Assembly: GCA_041653935.1 (NCBI GenBank)
Contig: JBAZEO010000003.1
Span: 62,001 to 126,000, forward strand
DNA length: 64,000 nt
Direction: 5' to 3'
From: JAYEHL01 sp041653935
Lineage (GTDB): Bacteria; Chloroflexota; Dehalococcoidia; E44-bin15
The notes below the pieces were generated by a model that was not told where the DNA came from, made no database searches, and saw nothing but the letters and a program-made list of their open reading frames with translations. Below are positions 1 to 8,397 of this stretch, piece after piece. The stretch's first letter is position 1. Each line of letters begins with the position of its first letter. The translations under genes were made by a program, and so were the position numbers.

Positions 1-843
1 GGCTTCATTGTCATCCCTAAGGCACGGAGTTACATTGGCAGCCATCCCGGCTTTCAATGCTATTTCCTGAACGTCATCAGCCAAGCGCTTACTCGTAGTG
101 GAGTAACTCACACATGAAAAACTGGAGCCGTCGCAAGAAAGCAGTGCATCCAAAAGAATATTCATCTGCCTCTGCGACAACTCCATGAACTCCCTGGGGA
201 CATACTTGTCGTTGGCGTGTCCGAGTACCGATAGATACTCATTGAGCTGCCTTGAGGATATGATGATTTTGCCTTCCCTGGGATTGTACGGCCACTTCAT
301 TCTATCAAGGCATGCTGTGATTCTGTGGTAGACGTAACCACCATACGAATTCTTTGTTGTTTTATTCTTATTGATAGTTACGTAATATCCATCTTTCGAG
401 AAATGGCCATCAGCTATGTAATACCCCAGGAATTCCAGCCAGTCATCCATGGCTACTTCAGGAAGCCCATGGGGGCTGAAGCCATGATGACGGCCATCCA
501 CAGTCAGCAGGCAAAACTCTGATGCTTCCTTACCTATCCAAGTTCCATTCTTCTTGTACTGGACTCGTCGGCCCATAATATCCTGAGCCTGATGCAAGGC
601 GAATGATTGAGCTCTCCGCGTTTTGACCAGCATGTTGTGATTGAGAGTCGTCAGCAAGTCGATCTGCTGAGACCGGATGCCATACATTTTTCCGGTGTGC
701 CAATAGGAGAACACAGCCTCTGGATGCTGGTATTCCACAATTCCGGTATCCTGGTTGAGCGTGCATACCTGCTCATTAACGGTGAGATCAGAAACCGGGA
801 TCCAACCCCTCTGGGTAAGGTATTCGTGGTCATCTGAAAGACA
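1..843 (-). other. Intein with LAGLIDADG endonuclease inside rpoB, N-terminal 281 residues
   Basis: The intein begins with Cys1 (TGT at 843-841) directly after GDKL of the beta subunit and is open to the window edge. Its start CLSDDHEYLTQRGW is a typical splicing block A. A block B TxxH motif (TLNH) lies at intein residues 66-69. A first LAGLIDADG helix (FLGYYIADG) is at 138-146 and a second (LLDALLSCDG) at 230-239, so both endonuclease acids appear present. The C-terminal splicing block and the downstream extein, expected to resume with a Ser, Thr or Cys and then GRHGNKG, lie outside the window. Confidence 0.92.
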
Positions 844-3222
844 CAGCTTATCCCCTGTCTTTACCGACCGCTCCGACCGCACGAAAATCTTGATCCCGGT
901 GGGAGTACGGACTATTCTTTCGACGACGCCCGGGTCGCTGGCTTCCCAGACCTTGTCATCCCTGATCAGTTGCTGCTTCATTACCTGGCTCACATTGCCT
1001 GCCAGGATATCCTCCTGGGTCAAGCTTTTGGGGGTGAGCTTGAGGATGATAGGGTCACCGGTGTTCAACACGGTGCCTTCTTTGACAACTCCGTCATCAT
1101 CTATGTTGTCGAGCTGCATGGCCCGGTACTCTTTGGGATAGAGGGCCTTGAACCTGTTCTTATTGAAAACGTCATGCTTCCTGGAGCTGGCTTCCACCTG
1201 GTCTACGTGGATGGCTTTCATCTTCTCGGCAGCGCTCTCGGATATCAGCAGGCCGTCCATGAAGTTCCAGCCCTTGTATGGAAGAAAGGCCACTCTGAGA
1301 TTGCGCCCCATAGCCAGCATGCCGTTCCTGATGAAACTGTTGGTGGCGACTGCCTGCCCCTTCTTTACTATTTCACCCGCCTTTACAACGGGTATTTCAT
1401 GGATGACATTGCCTCCGTTGAGAGGGTAGTTTGTGTAAAGCTCTATGTCTTCGGTATCGCCGGTCTTGATGTCGCGCAGGGTGATGGAGTCCTTCTTCAC
1501 CTTCACGACTTCGCAATCGCCCATGTAAGAAGGAACGCGCCGAGAGAATCGGTTGCCGAACTCTTGTTCCGCGGTGAAGACGGATCCATCCGCGTTTTTG
1601 TGAACCCCGGCCAATACCAAGGGGTTTTCCGGCTCTGCAAGCATGAGAGCATGTGTGCTTTGCTTGACGGACATAGTGCTTCTTGTAGGAATGTTGTTGG
1701 GAAGGAATGGGATCAAAAGGCTTGCCCAGTCAAAAGCATGGTGGGGGGAGGCTATGACGTAATCGATCTTCGAGTATGGAACCTCAACTATCTCGCCGTG
1801 ATGCAATGCCTTTACCTTGGCCTTGTTGGGAAGGTACACCCCGGTTTCGCGCATGCTGTACTCACCAGGAATGGCGGTGTACTTGTCGTATATCTCCCGG
1901 GGGGTAACCGCCTTTGTTCCGGATTGCTTGCCCGTGGTGAAATCGAGAACGGAAGCCTTGAGCTCCCTCCCCACCTTCCGGGCGCCGGACGACAGATGCA
2001 TGTTGACACCAACTCGGTCAGTGGTCGGCGTGAAGATGGGATCGATGAACCCCATGGAGCTGTCATTCAGCTCTCTCATGCCTTCCGTGATGGCATAGGA
2101 GGAGCCCACACCGCCTTCGCCCATCTGAGTGACCTCAGTGGCATCAGAGAGGATCCCTATTGGATTTATCTGTTCGGGGTTGTAGACGACATCAGCCTGA
2201 ACGAACTTGCTGCTCATCAGCTTCCGGATCTCAGAAAGTGGCCTGGCCAGAATGTCTTTCTCGTCATACTGGTTGCTGTCCACCCTGTAGGCCAGCTTGT
2301 TCTTTATCTTGTTTGCCTGGTTCTCGATGCCGTAAAGGATGAGATCGTTGTATCCATAGATGTCCTGGAAATGCAGATCATCCCTGTTGTCAGGCTTCAC
2401 TGTGCCGGCGCTGACGTCCAGCATCTTTCGGGTGGCATCCATCAAAGCATGGCGGTCTGCAGCCTTGTATTCCTTGCCCAGAGTTACTTTGGACACCCAT
2501 GGGTCAAGAACGGTGGTTTCAAAAGCAGCCTTGAGCTGATCGGCCTTCTCGTTCGAATTTCTTGCTGTTCCTGTGTAGCTGAGCATCGTGCTGTACAAAC
2601 GCTCAAGCACGGAGCTATGGGTAGAAGGAGAGCGGAAGTTGGCCCTGTAGATCTGCTCACCCCATTGTTTCTGTATCTGCTCATCGGGAACGCCCAGTAT
2701 CCTCAGTACGGAATAAGCCGGAAAAGCCTTTCCTCCTACATCAAACCTGATTCTCATGGTCTCGGGATCGTAGTTGATCTTGATGTTCTGCCGTGTCTTG
2801 GTATTGATGAAAGCCTGCACGCCATCAGCCTGTTTGGTAACGTATATCCCCGGGGAAAGCCGCAACTGCTTCTTGACAGATACTTCGGACCCTTCCACAA
2901 CGAAAGTCCCCCTGGCTGTCGGGAAAGGCAGTCTGAACAGGATTTTGCCGGCGCTTCTCTTCTTCTCATTACCGCGCTCGTCGGTCATGACAATGTCGGC
3001 CCTTATCGGTATGGAATAGCTTGAGTCTCTTTCTCGGGCCGCTCTCTCGAGCGCAGGGTTGACCAGTTTGTCGGGAAGGTCGAACTTGATGTTCTCAATT
3101 CGTATTCCCCGCAACTTTCCCTGGTAAGAAAGGATCTGGGGCAGTCTTTCCCGGAGGCTCGAAAGCAGAGTGACGTAGTCTCGGTAGACATCTATTCGAT
3201 GCAGATTTTCATCAATACGCAT
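1..3222 (-). CDS. rpoB: DNA-directed RNA polymerase beta subunit, intein-interrupted, 3' end outside window
   Basis: This is the N-terminal part of a phage-encoded beta subunit of multisubunit RNA polymerase. Residues 96-130 match the beta motif ending in RLSPGIYV. Residues about 366-410 correspond to the fork and rifampicin region, about 505-515 (ASLLIPFLPNN) to the SLIPFLEHDDANRA motif, and about 640-655 (RNLRVAFLPYKGWNF) to the NMRVAFMPWNGYNFED motif of bacterial RpoB. The catalytic motif GDKL is reached at residues 790-793 and is followed at once by an intein (position 843 down to 1). ATG at 3222 follows AAGGA. The upstream gene ends 15 bases before, so both are probably read from the promoter at 3904-3931. 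The extein before the intein is shorter than in E. coli (793 against about 1065 residues), suggesting loss of lineage-specific insertions. The beta-prime gene is not in the window. Confidence 0.93.
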   Translation of the reverse strand, partial: MRIDENLHRIDVYRDYVTLLSSLRERLPQILSYQGKLRGIRIENIKFDLPDKLVNPALERAARERDSSYSIPIRADIVMTDERGNEKKRSAGKILFRLPFPTARGTFVVEGSEVSVKKQLRLSPGIYVTKQADGVQAFINTKTRQNIKINYDPETMRIRFDVGGKAFPAYSVLRILGVPDEQIQKQWGEQIYRANFRSPSTHSSVLERLYSTMLSYTGTARNSNEKADQLKAAFETTVLDPWVSKVTLGKEYKAADRHALMDATRKMLDVSAGTVKPDNRDDLHFQDIYGYNDLILYGIENQANKIKNKLAYRVDSNQYDEKDILARPLSEIRKLMSSKFVQADVVYNPEQINPIGILSDATEVTQMGEGGVGSSYAITEGMRELNDSSMGFIDPIFTPTTDRVGVNMHLSSGARKVGRELKASVLDFTTGKQSGTKAVTPREIYDKYTAIPGEYSMRETGVYLPNKAKVKALHHGEIVEVPYSKIDYVIASPHHAFDWASLLIPFLPNNIPTRSTMSVKQSTHALMLAEPENPLVLAGVHKNADGSVFTAEQEFGNRFSRRVPSYMGDCEVVKVKKDSITLRDIKTGDTEDIELYTNYPLNGGNVIHEIPVVKAGEIVKKGQAVATNSFIRNGMLAMGRNLRVAFLPYKGWNFMDGLLISESAAEKMKAIHVDQVEASSRKHDVFNKNRFKALYPKEYRAMQLDNIDDDGVVKEGTVLNTGDPIILKLTPKSLTQEDILAGNVSQVMKQQLIRDDKVWEASDPGVVERIVRTPTGIKIFVRSERSVKTGDKLCLSDDHEYLTQRGWIPVSDLTVNEQVCTLNQDTGIVEYQHPEAVFSYWHTGKMYGIRSQQIDLLTTLNHNMLVKTRRAQSFALHQAQDIMGRRVQYKKNGTWIGKEASEFCLLTVDGRHHGFSPHGLPEVAMDDWLEFLGYYIADGHFSKDGYYVTINKNKTTKNSYGGYVYHRITACLDRMKWPYNPREGKIIISSRQLNEYLSVLGHANDKYVPREFMELSQRQMNILLDALLSCDGSSFSCVSYSTTSKRLADDVQEIALKAGMAANVTPCLRDDNEA

Positions 3223-3236
3223 TGGTGGCCTTTTCC

Positions 3237-3875
3237 TTAATGAGCTTTCCTGCGAGGCAGCTCGGGGGACATAAGCTCTGCTGATGTTCTCGTGGCCTGA
3301 CTTGGTTTATTGATGCATTCGTAAATATCAGGAAGGTTGGCCCAGATGCATGGCGGAGTCTTTTCAAACGGAATGATCTCGGAAGAGACGGCATTGATGG
3401 CAGCATCCAGAGGGCCATCGGCTGCTTCTACGGCTGCACGCGCTCCCGTAGAGCATACGTAGTGATTCCTGCCAAACCCGAAAATCCTGGTGCCTAAGTC
3501 CATGTCTACAAGCTCGCCAAGATCATAAAGCATGCCTGAGTGTTTGAGGCAGAAAGCATAGAGAGGCTCGGGGTTCAGTGGTCCTTTCTTCTTGCGATAG
3601 ACCAGGGCATAGCTGGGATCCACAAGGTCATCGGTGATCTCGCATGGAGTGGAGCATGGATCGGTCCAATGGAATCCTGTGACTATCCCATGGATCTTGT
3701 CTTCTATGACTCGGTTGTGTGTGGCATGGGGGAATACGCAATTTTCGCCCAGCACTCTCTGGCTGTATTTTCTGACTCTCCAGTTGAAAAACTTCTTGAC
3801 GAAATTCCACCATTCAGGCTTTTTGTAGCTGACGATGATATCGCCTGGCCTTAGATCTGAAACAGTGAAAGGCAT
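3237..3875 (-). CDS. YiiX/NlpC-P60-like papain-fold protein (putative)
   Basis: A 212-residue protein. It begins with DLRPGDIIVSY, typical of the first strand of YiiX/NlpC-P60 permuted papain-like proteins. A His-containing segment follows (HATHNRVIEDK, about 50-60). A YDLGELVDMD segment and then YVCSTGARAA (about 140-150) supply a candidate catalytic Cys. Family members hydrolyse peptide or amide bonds in cell wall or lipoprotein substrates; the substrate here is unknown. It is the first gene after a terminator and a strong promoter (3904-3931), and ends 15 bases before rpoB. Assignment is by motif order only. Confidence 0.6.
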   Translation of the reverse strand: MPFTVSDLRPGDIIVSYKKPEWWNFVKKFFNWRVRKYSQRVLGENCVFPHATHNRVIEDKIHGIVTGFHWTDPCSTPCEITDDLVDPSYALVYRKKKGPLNPEPLYAFCLKHSGMLYDLGELVDMDLGTRIFGFGRNHYVCSTGARAAVEAADGPLDAAINAVSSEIIPFEKTPPCIWANLPDIYECINKPSQATRTSAELMSPELPRRKAH

Positions 3876-3903
3876 AACGAAGCTCCTCTCTGTTGCTAAG
3901 ATG

Positions 3904-3931
3904 ATTATACCCGAATACGGGTTCCACGCAA
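3904..3931 (-). promoter_or_regulatory. Sigma70-type promoter upstream of the YiiX-like gene and rpoB
   Basis: Minus strand: -35 TTGCGT (3931-3926), 16-base spacer, -10 TATAAT (3909-3904) preceded by GGG. It abuts the terminator hairpin of the upstream gene and lies about 30 bases before the start at 3875. The same architecture recurs at 6526-6553 and 19640-19667. Confidence 0.8.
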
Positions 3932-3960
3932 GAGAAAGGCCCCGCTCGTGCGGGGCCTTG
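3930..3960 (-). terminator. Intrinsic terminator after the 834-residue protein gene
   Basis: A 10-bp stem AAGGCCCCGC / GCGGGGCCTT (3936-3959) with a short loop is followed on the minus strand by TTTCTCTT. It lies just after the stop at 3983, and the next promoter's -35 starts within its tail. Confidence 0.85.
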
Positions 3961-3982
3961 CCTCACCATCGGCGTATATGCG

Positions 3983-6487
3983 TTACTGGCCCAGGTTGGC
4001 CCAGAAGGACGCTACCTTCTCGACGTCGCCACCTGTGGCTGCCATGAGCTTGTTGTTGACCCTCTCGGCCACCTTCTCGAAGAACAGGGCTTCCTTGGCG
4101 GCAGCGATCTTCTCGAGCATGGGGTTGTGGTCCTGGGCTTCCAGAAGGGCTGCGAGCTTCTGAAGGGAAGCTTCCCTCTGGGAGAGGGCTCCACCGGCGA
4201 AACCGGCGCCACCGATTCCGAGGGCCGCGAGGAGGGCCGGAACCTTGAGGTTGCGTTTGCCACCGATGCCAGCGATACCCTTGCTGCCACCGATGCGGGA
4301 CATCAGCTCAGCGAGGGCCGGCTTCTGCTTGCCCTTCAGAAGGGGAAGAAGGGCGGCGAGGGGACTGGCCTTTGCCCAACCGGGCATGGCTCCATAGCCC
4401 TTGGCTGCCGCGGAACCGAGGCCCTTGGCTGCCGAACCGATGCCCTTGGCGGCTGTACCGAGAGCCTTCTTGTCGGTGTTGTAGATCCACTTGGCTGCAC
4501 CGGTGTTGGCGCCCATGATGGCCTTGAGGGCCTTCATGAGGCCGTTGTCGCTCTTGCCGCGACCAAGCAGGCTGGCGAGGTTGGGGGCTGCGCTTTTTTC
4601 CATCATCTCACTGATCTGAATGATGGCTGCGATCTTCTCGGACTTCGTCATTTCTGTTCCTTCCATCAGTGCTGCAATTTTCTGCAGGCTTGCCGTTCTG
4701 TCTCTGTTCAAGTAAGCCGCGGTACCCAAGCCACCCAGACCAAGGGCGGCTATGCCCGATTCTACTGGACGGTTACGCATGTAACCAAGGACGCTTTCTC
4801 CTCCTCTTCCGATTCCCCTCATGGCCTTCCCGGGGATTCCAGCGAGGTCTCCCAGAAGTTCACGGATAACCTCTCTGTTCTTTTTCCTTCTGGCTTCTTT
4901 CGCCAAGTCCACCTTGGAAAAAAGGCCTCCAAGCAATGTCTTGGGGAAAATCTTACGGTTGAGCCTGTAGTTACTCCTGAGAAAAGCGGCCTTGTTCATC
5001 GTATCATCCCTTTCCAACGAAGAGTTTTTCTTGATGGCGCTTCCTATGCCATACCCTGTTCCAACCAACCCTATGCCAGCAAGAGCCGCCGGCAGTCTGA
5101 GATCTCTCTGTGCGCCTACTCCCAGCAGCCCTCTGCGGCCCTTGAGCGACCGAAGTACTCCTTCGATACCGGCAGGCTGCAACTTCATCGCCAAGCTGCC
5201 AAGGCCTTGGTTGAAGCGCCTCCAAGGCATCAGGCGACCGAACATGATGGCCTGGGCGATGGCGTCGTGGTTGGTTGTTTTGGCCTTGATGGCACCGATG
5301 GCCTGACGAGTATTTTCTCCACCCTTACCAAGCCCCATATTGCCACCGAAGCTCTTCAAGGCGTTGATGAAATCTTTCCCTGAAGTAAGCGTGTCTGCAA
5401 AACCCTTGGGAAGAAGCCGCTGCACGAGTCTAGTATTCAGAAGTCTCATCCCAATATTCGATGCAAAACCGGCCTCTTTCAACATCGAGGCGGTCCTTTC
5501 GGGAAAGACATACGCTGGCCGTCTCTCGCGCCGGCGTGTATTGGCAAGTCCAAAGGCCAGTCCGCCAACTCCCAGACCTGCTGCGGCCAATGCAGCCGGA
5601 GTCATGAGATTCCTTCTGGCGCCGTAGCCCATGATGCCTTCGCTGCCTCCGAGCCTGTGAGCAATGCCGGTCAAGCCTCTGGGATTTGCAAAGGCGCCGA
5701 TGCCGAGGTTCTTCATGAGGTTGATGAACTTCAGGGGATTGATGCCCTTGGTTACCCCCATGTACGTGTTGATTGTCTTGAACAACTTGTAGAACTGTTC
5801 TGCAGTCATGCCGGACTGGGCTGCTGGAGCACTGGCAGCCGCCGGGGCAGCCGCCGCTACTGTTGCTCCTTTTCCACCAAAAAAGCGTTTGATCGCCGGC
5901 CAGACGGCATCCATCCGCCCAGCCTCTTTGATCAAGGCATGTCTGAGCGATGCCTTCTTGAACCTGCTGGGGGCCCAGGCGGCTGCCAGCGCAGCAGTCA
6001 AGTCTGGCGGTTTTTGGTGAAGCCTCTTTATAATATCATCCGAATTTGTAAGATCAAGACGAGGTGAATTTCTTCGACTTTTAATGGAATCGTAAGCTCG
6101 CTGAATCAAAGCTTCTCTATCAGCAGTTGCTGCTTTTCCACGCCAGCCACCAAAAAAGCGATTTAAGGCATCCATCCATCCGGCCTCTTTGACCAAAGCA
6201 AGTCTGAGCGATGCCGGCTTGAACTTGGGATCATCATTTACGGCAACCTGACTGACGGGCGGCGTGACAGGGGTATTGAGCGCAGCCATGAAAGAAGAAG
6301 CCGGTCCTCCCTTTCCGCCAGTGACGGAATTGGCAGCCTGTCTCCCTGCGGTCTGAAAGGTATTCAACGGAAACTTGTACTTGGGACCTGGGACACTTGA
6401 TATGGCATCAAGAGTCGGCTGAGCTGCCGAGCTCATTTTGGCCAGTTCCACCAACGCTGCCAATTTTCTGCGCTTCATACTGGTCAT
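3983..6487 (-). CDS. Large repeat-containing, hydrophobic-segment protein (putative virion or ejected protein)
   Basis: An 834-residue protein of unrecognised family. It contains a duplicated unit near residues 90-125 and 180-215 (ASLRLALVKEAGWMDA and ASLRHALIKEAGRMDA) and four Gly/Ala-rich hydrophobic segments of the type PAALAAAGLGVGGLAFG. Each hydrophobic segment is preceded by an R/K-N/D-L motif (ARRNLMTP, AQRDLRLP, GKRNLKVP). Short recurring blocks such as LQKIAALME occur between them. Alternating amphipathic and membrane-like modules suggest an internal virion protein that could enter the membrane on infection; this is inference. It has its own promoter (6526-6553) and is bounded by terminators on both sides. 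Shine-Dalgarno AAAGGA precedes ATG at 6487. Confidence 0.75.
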   Translation of the reverse strand: MTSMKRRKLAALVELAKMSSAAQPTLDAISSVPGPKYKFPLNTFQTAGRQAANSVTGGKGGPASSFMAALNTPVTPPVSQVAVNDDPKFKPASLRLALVKEAGWMDALNRFFGGWRGKAATADREALIQRAYDSIKSRRNSPRLDLTNSDDIIKRLHQKPPDLTAALAAAWAPSRFKKASLRHALIKEAGRMDAVWPAIKRFFGGKGATVAAAAPAAASAPAAQSGMTAEQFYKLFKTINTYMGVTKGINPLKFINLMKNLGIGAFANPRGLTGIAHRLGGSEGIMGYGARRNLMTPAALAAAGLGVGGLAFGLANTRRRERRPAYVFPERTASMLKEAGFASNIGMRLLNTRLVQRLLPKGFADTLTSGKDFINALKSFGGNMGLGKGGENTRQAIGAIKAKTTNHDAIAQAIMFGRLMPWRRFNQGLGSLAMKLQPAGIEGVLRSLKGRRGLLGVGAQRDLRLPAALAGIGLVGTGYGIGSAIKKNSSLERDDTMNKAAFLRSNYRLNRKIFPKTLLGGLFSKVDLAKEARRKKNREVIRELLGDLAGIPGKAMRGIGRGGESVLGYMRNRPVESGIAALGLGGLGTAAYLNRDRTASLQKIAALMEGTEMTKSEKIAAIIQISEMMEKSAAPNLASLLGRGKSDNGLMKALKAIMGANTGAAKWIYNTDKKALGTAAKGIGSAAKGLGSAAAKGYGAMPGWAKASPLAALLPLLKGKQKPALAELMSRIGGSKGIAGIGGKRNLKVPALLAALGIGGAGFAGGALSQREASLQKLAALLEAQDHNPMLEKIAAAKEALFFEKVAERVNNKLMAATGGDVEKVASFWANLGQ
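5878..6230. repeat. Imperfect direct repeat within the 834-residue protein gene
   Basis: Two copies of an approximately 80-base unit, at about 5878-5965 and 6152-6230, are nearly identical over the stretch that encodes ASLR-ALxKEAGxMDA. They mark an internal coding duplication. Confidence 0.7.
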
Positions 6488-6525
6488 ATGAAAGATTCCT
6501 TTCGGATGATTACTCTCTATCCACT

Positions 6526-6553
6526 ATTGTACCGCAAAACGCGAAGAACGCAA
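6526..6553 (-). promoter_or_regulatory. Sigma70-type promoter of the 834-residue protein gene
   Basis: Minus strand: -35 TTGCGT (6553-6548), 16-base spacer, -10 TACAAT (6531-6526) preceded by GCGG. A TTGACA also occurs just upstream (6560-6555) but at a poor spacing of 23. It sits between a terminator (6603-6633) and the start at 6487. Confidence 0.7.
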
Positions 6554-6602
6554 GTGTCAATTACAGTGGTGATGAAAGTATAAAAAAATAATAGGCTGCC
6601 GG

Positions 6603-6633
6603 AAAAAAATAAAAAGGGGCGATGCCGCCCCTT
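6603..6633 (-). terminator. Intrinsic terminator
   Basis: GGGGCG-GCAT-CGCCCC hairpin (6616-6631) followed on the minus strand by TTTTTATTTTTTT. It ends the transcript of the small gene that stops at 6640. Confidence 0.93.
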
Positions 6634-6639
6634 CGTTTT

Positions 6640-6765
6640 TTACCACTTCAAGTATTTTCCAGTGGCTTTGCAGAAAGGCTGAAGGTGTCCCATCCCGCCT
6701 GCCTTCATTCCTTTCCCCGCCACGAGCAAGAAGATTATCTTGAAGACACGAAAAACTACCTTCAC
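6640..6765 (-). CDS. Small basic protein with a hydrophobic segment, 41 residues
   Basis: GTG start at 6765 overlaps the stop of the upstream gene (GTGA) with GGAGG six bases before. The product has a hydrophobic stretch (VFRVFKIIFLLVAG) followed by a basic, Gly-rich tail ending GKYLKW. It is immediately followed by a strong terminator. The frame is open further upstream but only as a shadow of the upstream gene. No family recognised; a short membrane-associated peptide is possible. Confidence 0.6.
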   Translation of the reverse strand: MKVVFRVFKIIFLLVAGKGMKAGGMGHLQPFCKATGKYLKW

Positions 6766-7199
6766 TCCTGGCCTCCCTTCAGTTCGGAGAGTTCCTTTAC
6801 CGTTGCTTCTACCGACAGTCTGGCCGTCGACATCAACGAGTAGTGAGGCTGGTCTTCGACAAGACCTACATGGCCCAATGGTCCGCACAGAATGGCCGAC
6901 CAGAGCCAAACCGGGACGGTTACCGTTGCAGCCCTGGAACACGACCAGATAAATCTGGCTTTGGCCATAAGCGCATACCACGGGGATCCCGGCACTACTC
7001 CTATGTCTCGAGCTACATGGTTCACGATCTTCCCGAAGAACGACCGATCGATGGCAATCGTGGCATTGCCATACCTGCTTTTATTGATGTTGATTACGAT
7101 GCGGAGCGCCTTTGTCAGAGCCTCCTGAAGGCTTCCTATCCCAAAGTGTGCATTGACTACTTCGACTAAAGCCTTCTCCACCGGGCTTTCATGTTTCAT
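6762..7199 (-). CDS. Unknown protein, 145 residues
   Basis: Unrecognised. ATG at 7199 has GGAGCGGGGC before it and overlaps the end of the upstream gene by 11 bases. The N-terminal half is mixed alpha/beta (ALVEVVNAHFGIGSLQEALTKA). The middle has a hydrophobic, Trp-rich stretch (VTVPVWLWSAILCGPLG, about 94-110) that could be a membrane segment or a buried strand. It lies in a run of small genes downstream of the DEDDh exonuclease. Confidence 0.65.
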   Translation of the reverse strand: MKHESPVEKALVEVVNAHFGIGSLQEALTKALRIVININKSRYGNATIAIDRSFFGKIVNHVARDIGVVPGSPWYALMAKARFIWSCSRAATVTVPVWLWSAILCGPLGHVGLVEDQPHYSLMSTARLSVEATVKELSELKGGQE

Positions 7200-7548
7200 G
7201 CCCCGCTCCGCGCATCTGTTTTGTCACACCCTTGAAGATGCCTTTCATCTGTTCCAGCCATGCATCAAAGCATTTCTCTACAGACTCAGGGTCTTCGGTA
7301 TGATAGGTTGCGGCAGAAGCAAGGGCGGTTTGAAAAGAACTGAGGTCTATCGTCCCATGCGACTTGAGCATCCCGGCCACCAACAACAGGTCCCCCGGAA
7401 GCCCGTCATTCTCCGTATGCACAAGATTGTCTACGATAGCCTTATGGTTTGCTTCAATCATACCGGCACATATGCTGATGGCTACAAGGCCACCGATATG
7501 TGTCGATAACGACTGCTGAAGTGCTTCGATGCTCTCGGTGCTCATCAT
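7189..7548 (-). CDS. Unknown protein, 119 residues
   Basis: Unrecognised and predicted mostly helical and acidic. ATG at 7548 overlaps the stop of the exonuclease gene (7545), indicating translational coupling. Its 3' end overlaps the next gene by 11 bases. No motif or membrane segment stands out apart from a mildly hydrophobic helix near residues 20-30 (VAISICAGM). Confidence 0.65.
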   Translation of the reverse strand: MMSTESIEALQQSLSTHIGGLVAISICAGMIEANHKAIVDNLVHTENDGLPGDLLLVAGMLKSHGTIDLSSFQTALASAATYHTEDPESVEKCFDAWLEQMKGIFKGVTKQMRGAGHET

Positions 7549-8363
7549 GCTCCCATCGAAAGCCAGTACTTGGCTGTGTGTACTACATCGGGGTCGTCAA
7601 AGTTTTTTGCCAACCACTTGAGGTATCCCGGGTCGATGTAGCGAAAAACCTGCTGATAGGTTTTGCCTTCATGCTTCCCAAAGGTGAGTCTCTTGAGTAG
7701 GATGGGGCGGTGTGAAAGGGCGGCCAGACGATGTATTGCTTCATCGATGTCGTTTTCGCCCCTGGATATCCAGCAGTCTGCATCTTGGAGTGACTTCATT
7801 ACGAAGTAATGGAACAAGGAAGTATCGACCAAGGAGTCGTAGAGTGCTGAATGTGCTCCCGTGGTGTCCATCAGTGGGATTACATTCTTCTTTACCGATC
7901 CCCAAAGACCCAAACGATACTTGAGGGCCTGGAGGGAATGGCTCGTGATTTCCTGCTCCGGGTCGAAATGTTTGGATAGCCTGAGTGTGCATATGATGGA
8001 TCCCGAAGACGCACGGTATGATTCGAATATTCCAGGAAACTCTCTGCTTACGATCGGAATGTCGTACGGAGCGTTGTGACAGACGACGACCTCAACGCCA
8101 TTCATGAAATCTCCCACAAATGGCTGTATCTCAGAACAGGTAGGGCAATCAGCCACGTCCTCGTTGGTGATGTCGTGAACGGCCATGGCGTCGAAAGGAA
8201 TCAGAACTGGAGGCTTGACTCTCTTATTGAAAGTCTCGATTATGGAATCTTCCAGGTTGCCGTTCAAAAGACCGGTATCGATCTTGACCATACCGACCTC
8301 TACGATATGCGCCTCTTCTGATTTGGAACTTGTTGTTTCGGTATCAAGCATGACGACGTGCAT
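7545..8363 (-). CDS. DEDDh 3'-5' exonuclease with ExoX-like C-terminal domain
   Basis: A 272-residue DnaQ/RNase T-type exonuclease. Motif I is MLDTETT (Asp7, Glu9). The second acid region is HNAPYDIPIV (about 95-104), and the HxxxxxD motif is AHSALYDSLVD (about 170-180), completing the DEDDh set. The C-terminus (FGKHEGKTYQQV, then DPGYLKWL) matches the small domain found at the end of ExoX-like proteins and DUF3820. Such enzymes degrade single-stranded or frayed 3' ends. Start ATG 8363 follows GAGGGGGC. It is likely an accessory repair or recombination nuclease. Confidence 0.88.
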   Translation of the reverse strand: MHVVMLDTETTSSKSEEAHIVEVGMVKIDTGLLNGNLEDSIIETFNKRVKPPVLIPFDAMAVHDITNEDVADCPTCSEIQPFVGDFMNGVEVVVCHNAPYDIPIVSREFPGIFESYRASSGSIICTLRLSKHFDPEQEITSHSLQALKYRLGLWGSVKKNVIPLMDTTGAHSALYDSLVDTSLFHYFVMKSLQDADCWISRGENDIDEAIHRLAALSHRPILLKRLTFGKHEGKTYQQVFRYIDPGYLKWLAKNFDDPDVVHTAKYWLSMGA

Positions 8364-8397
8364 ATTGCCCCCTCTTTTGTTTTTTCATTTATTGCTG

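Noticed and set aside
970..3024. Long plus-strand open frame (684 codons) opposite rpoB
   Set aside because: It is antisense to unmistakable RpoB motifs and shows no domain or ribosome binding site. It arises from codon bias of the real gene.
4127..5383. Plus-strand open frame of 418 codons
   Set aside because: Antisense to the 834-residue protein gene, which has a promoter, terminator and internal repeats. The frame has no recognisable features.
6640..6981. Minus-strand open frame of 113 codons
   Set aside because: Its first two-thirds are a shadow of the 145-residue gene. Only the last 41 codons, with GGAGG and a GTGA overlap, are kept.
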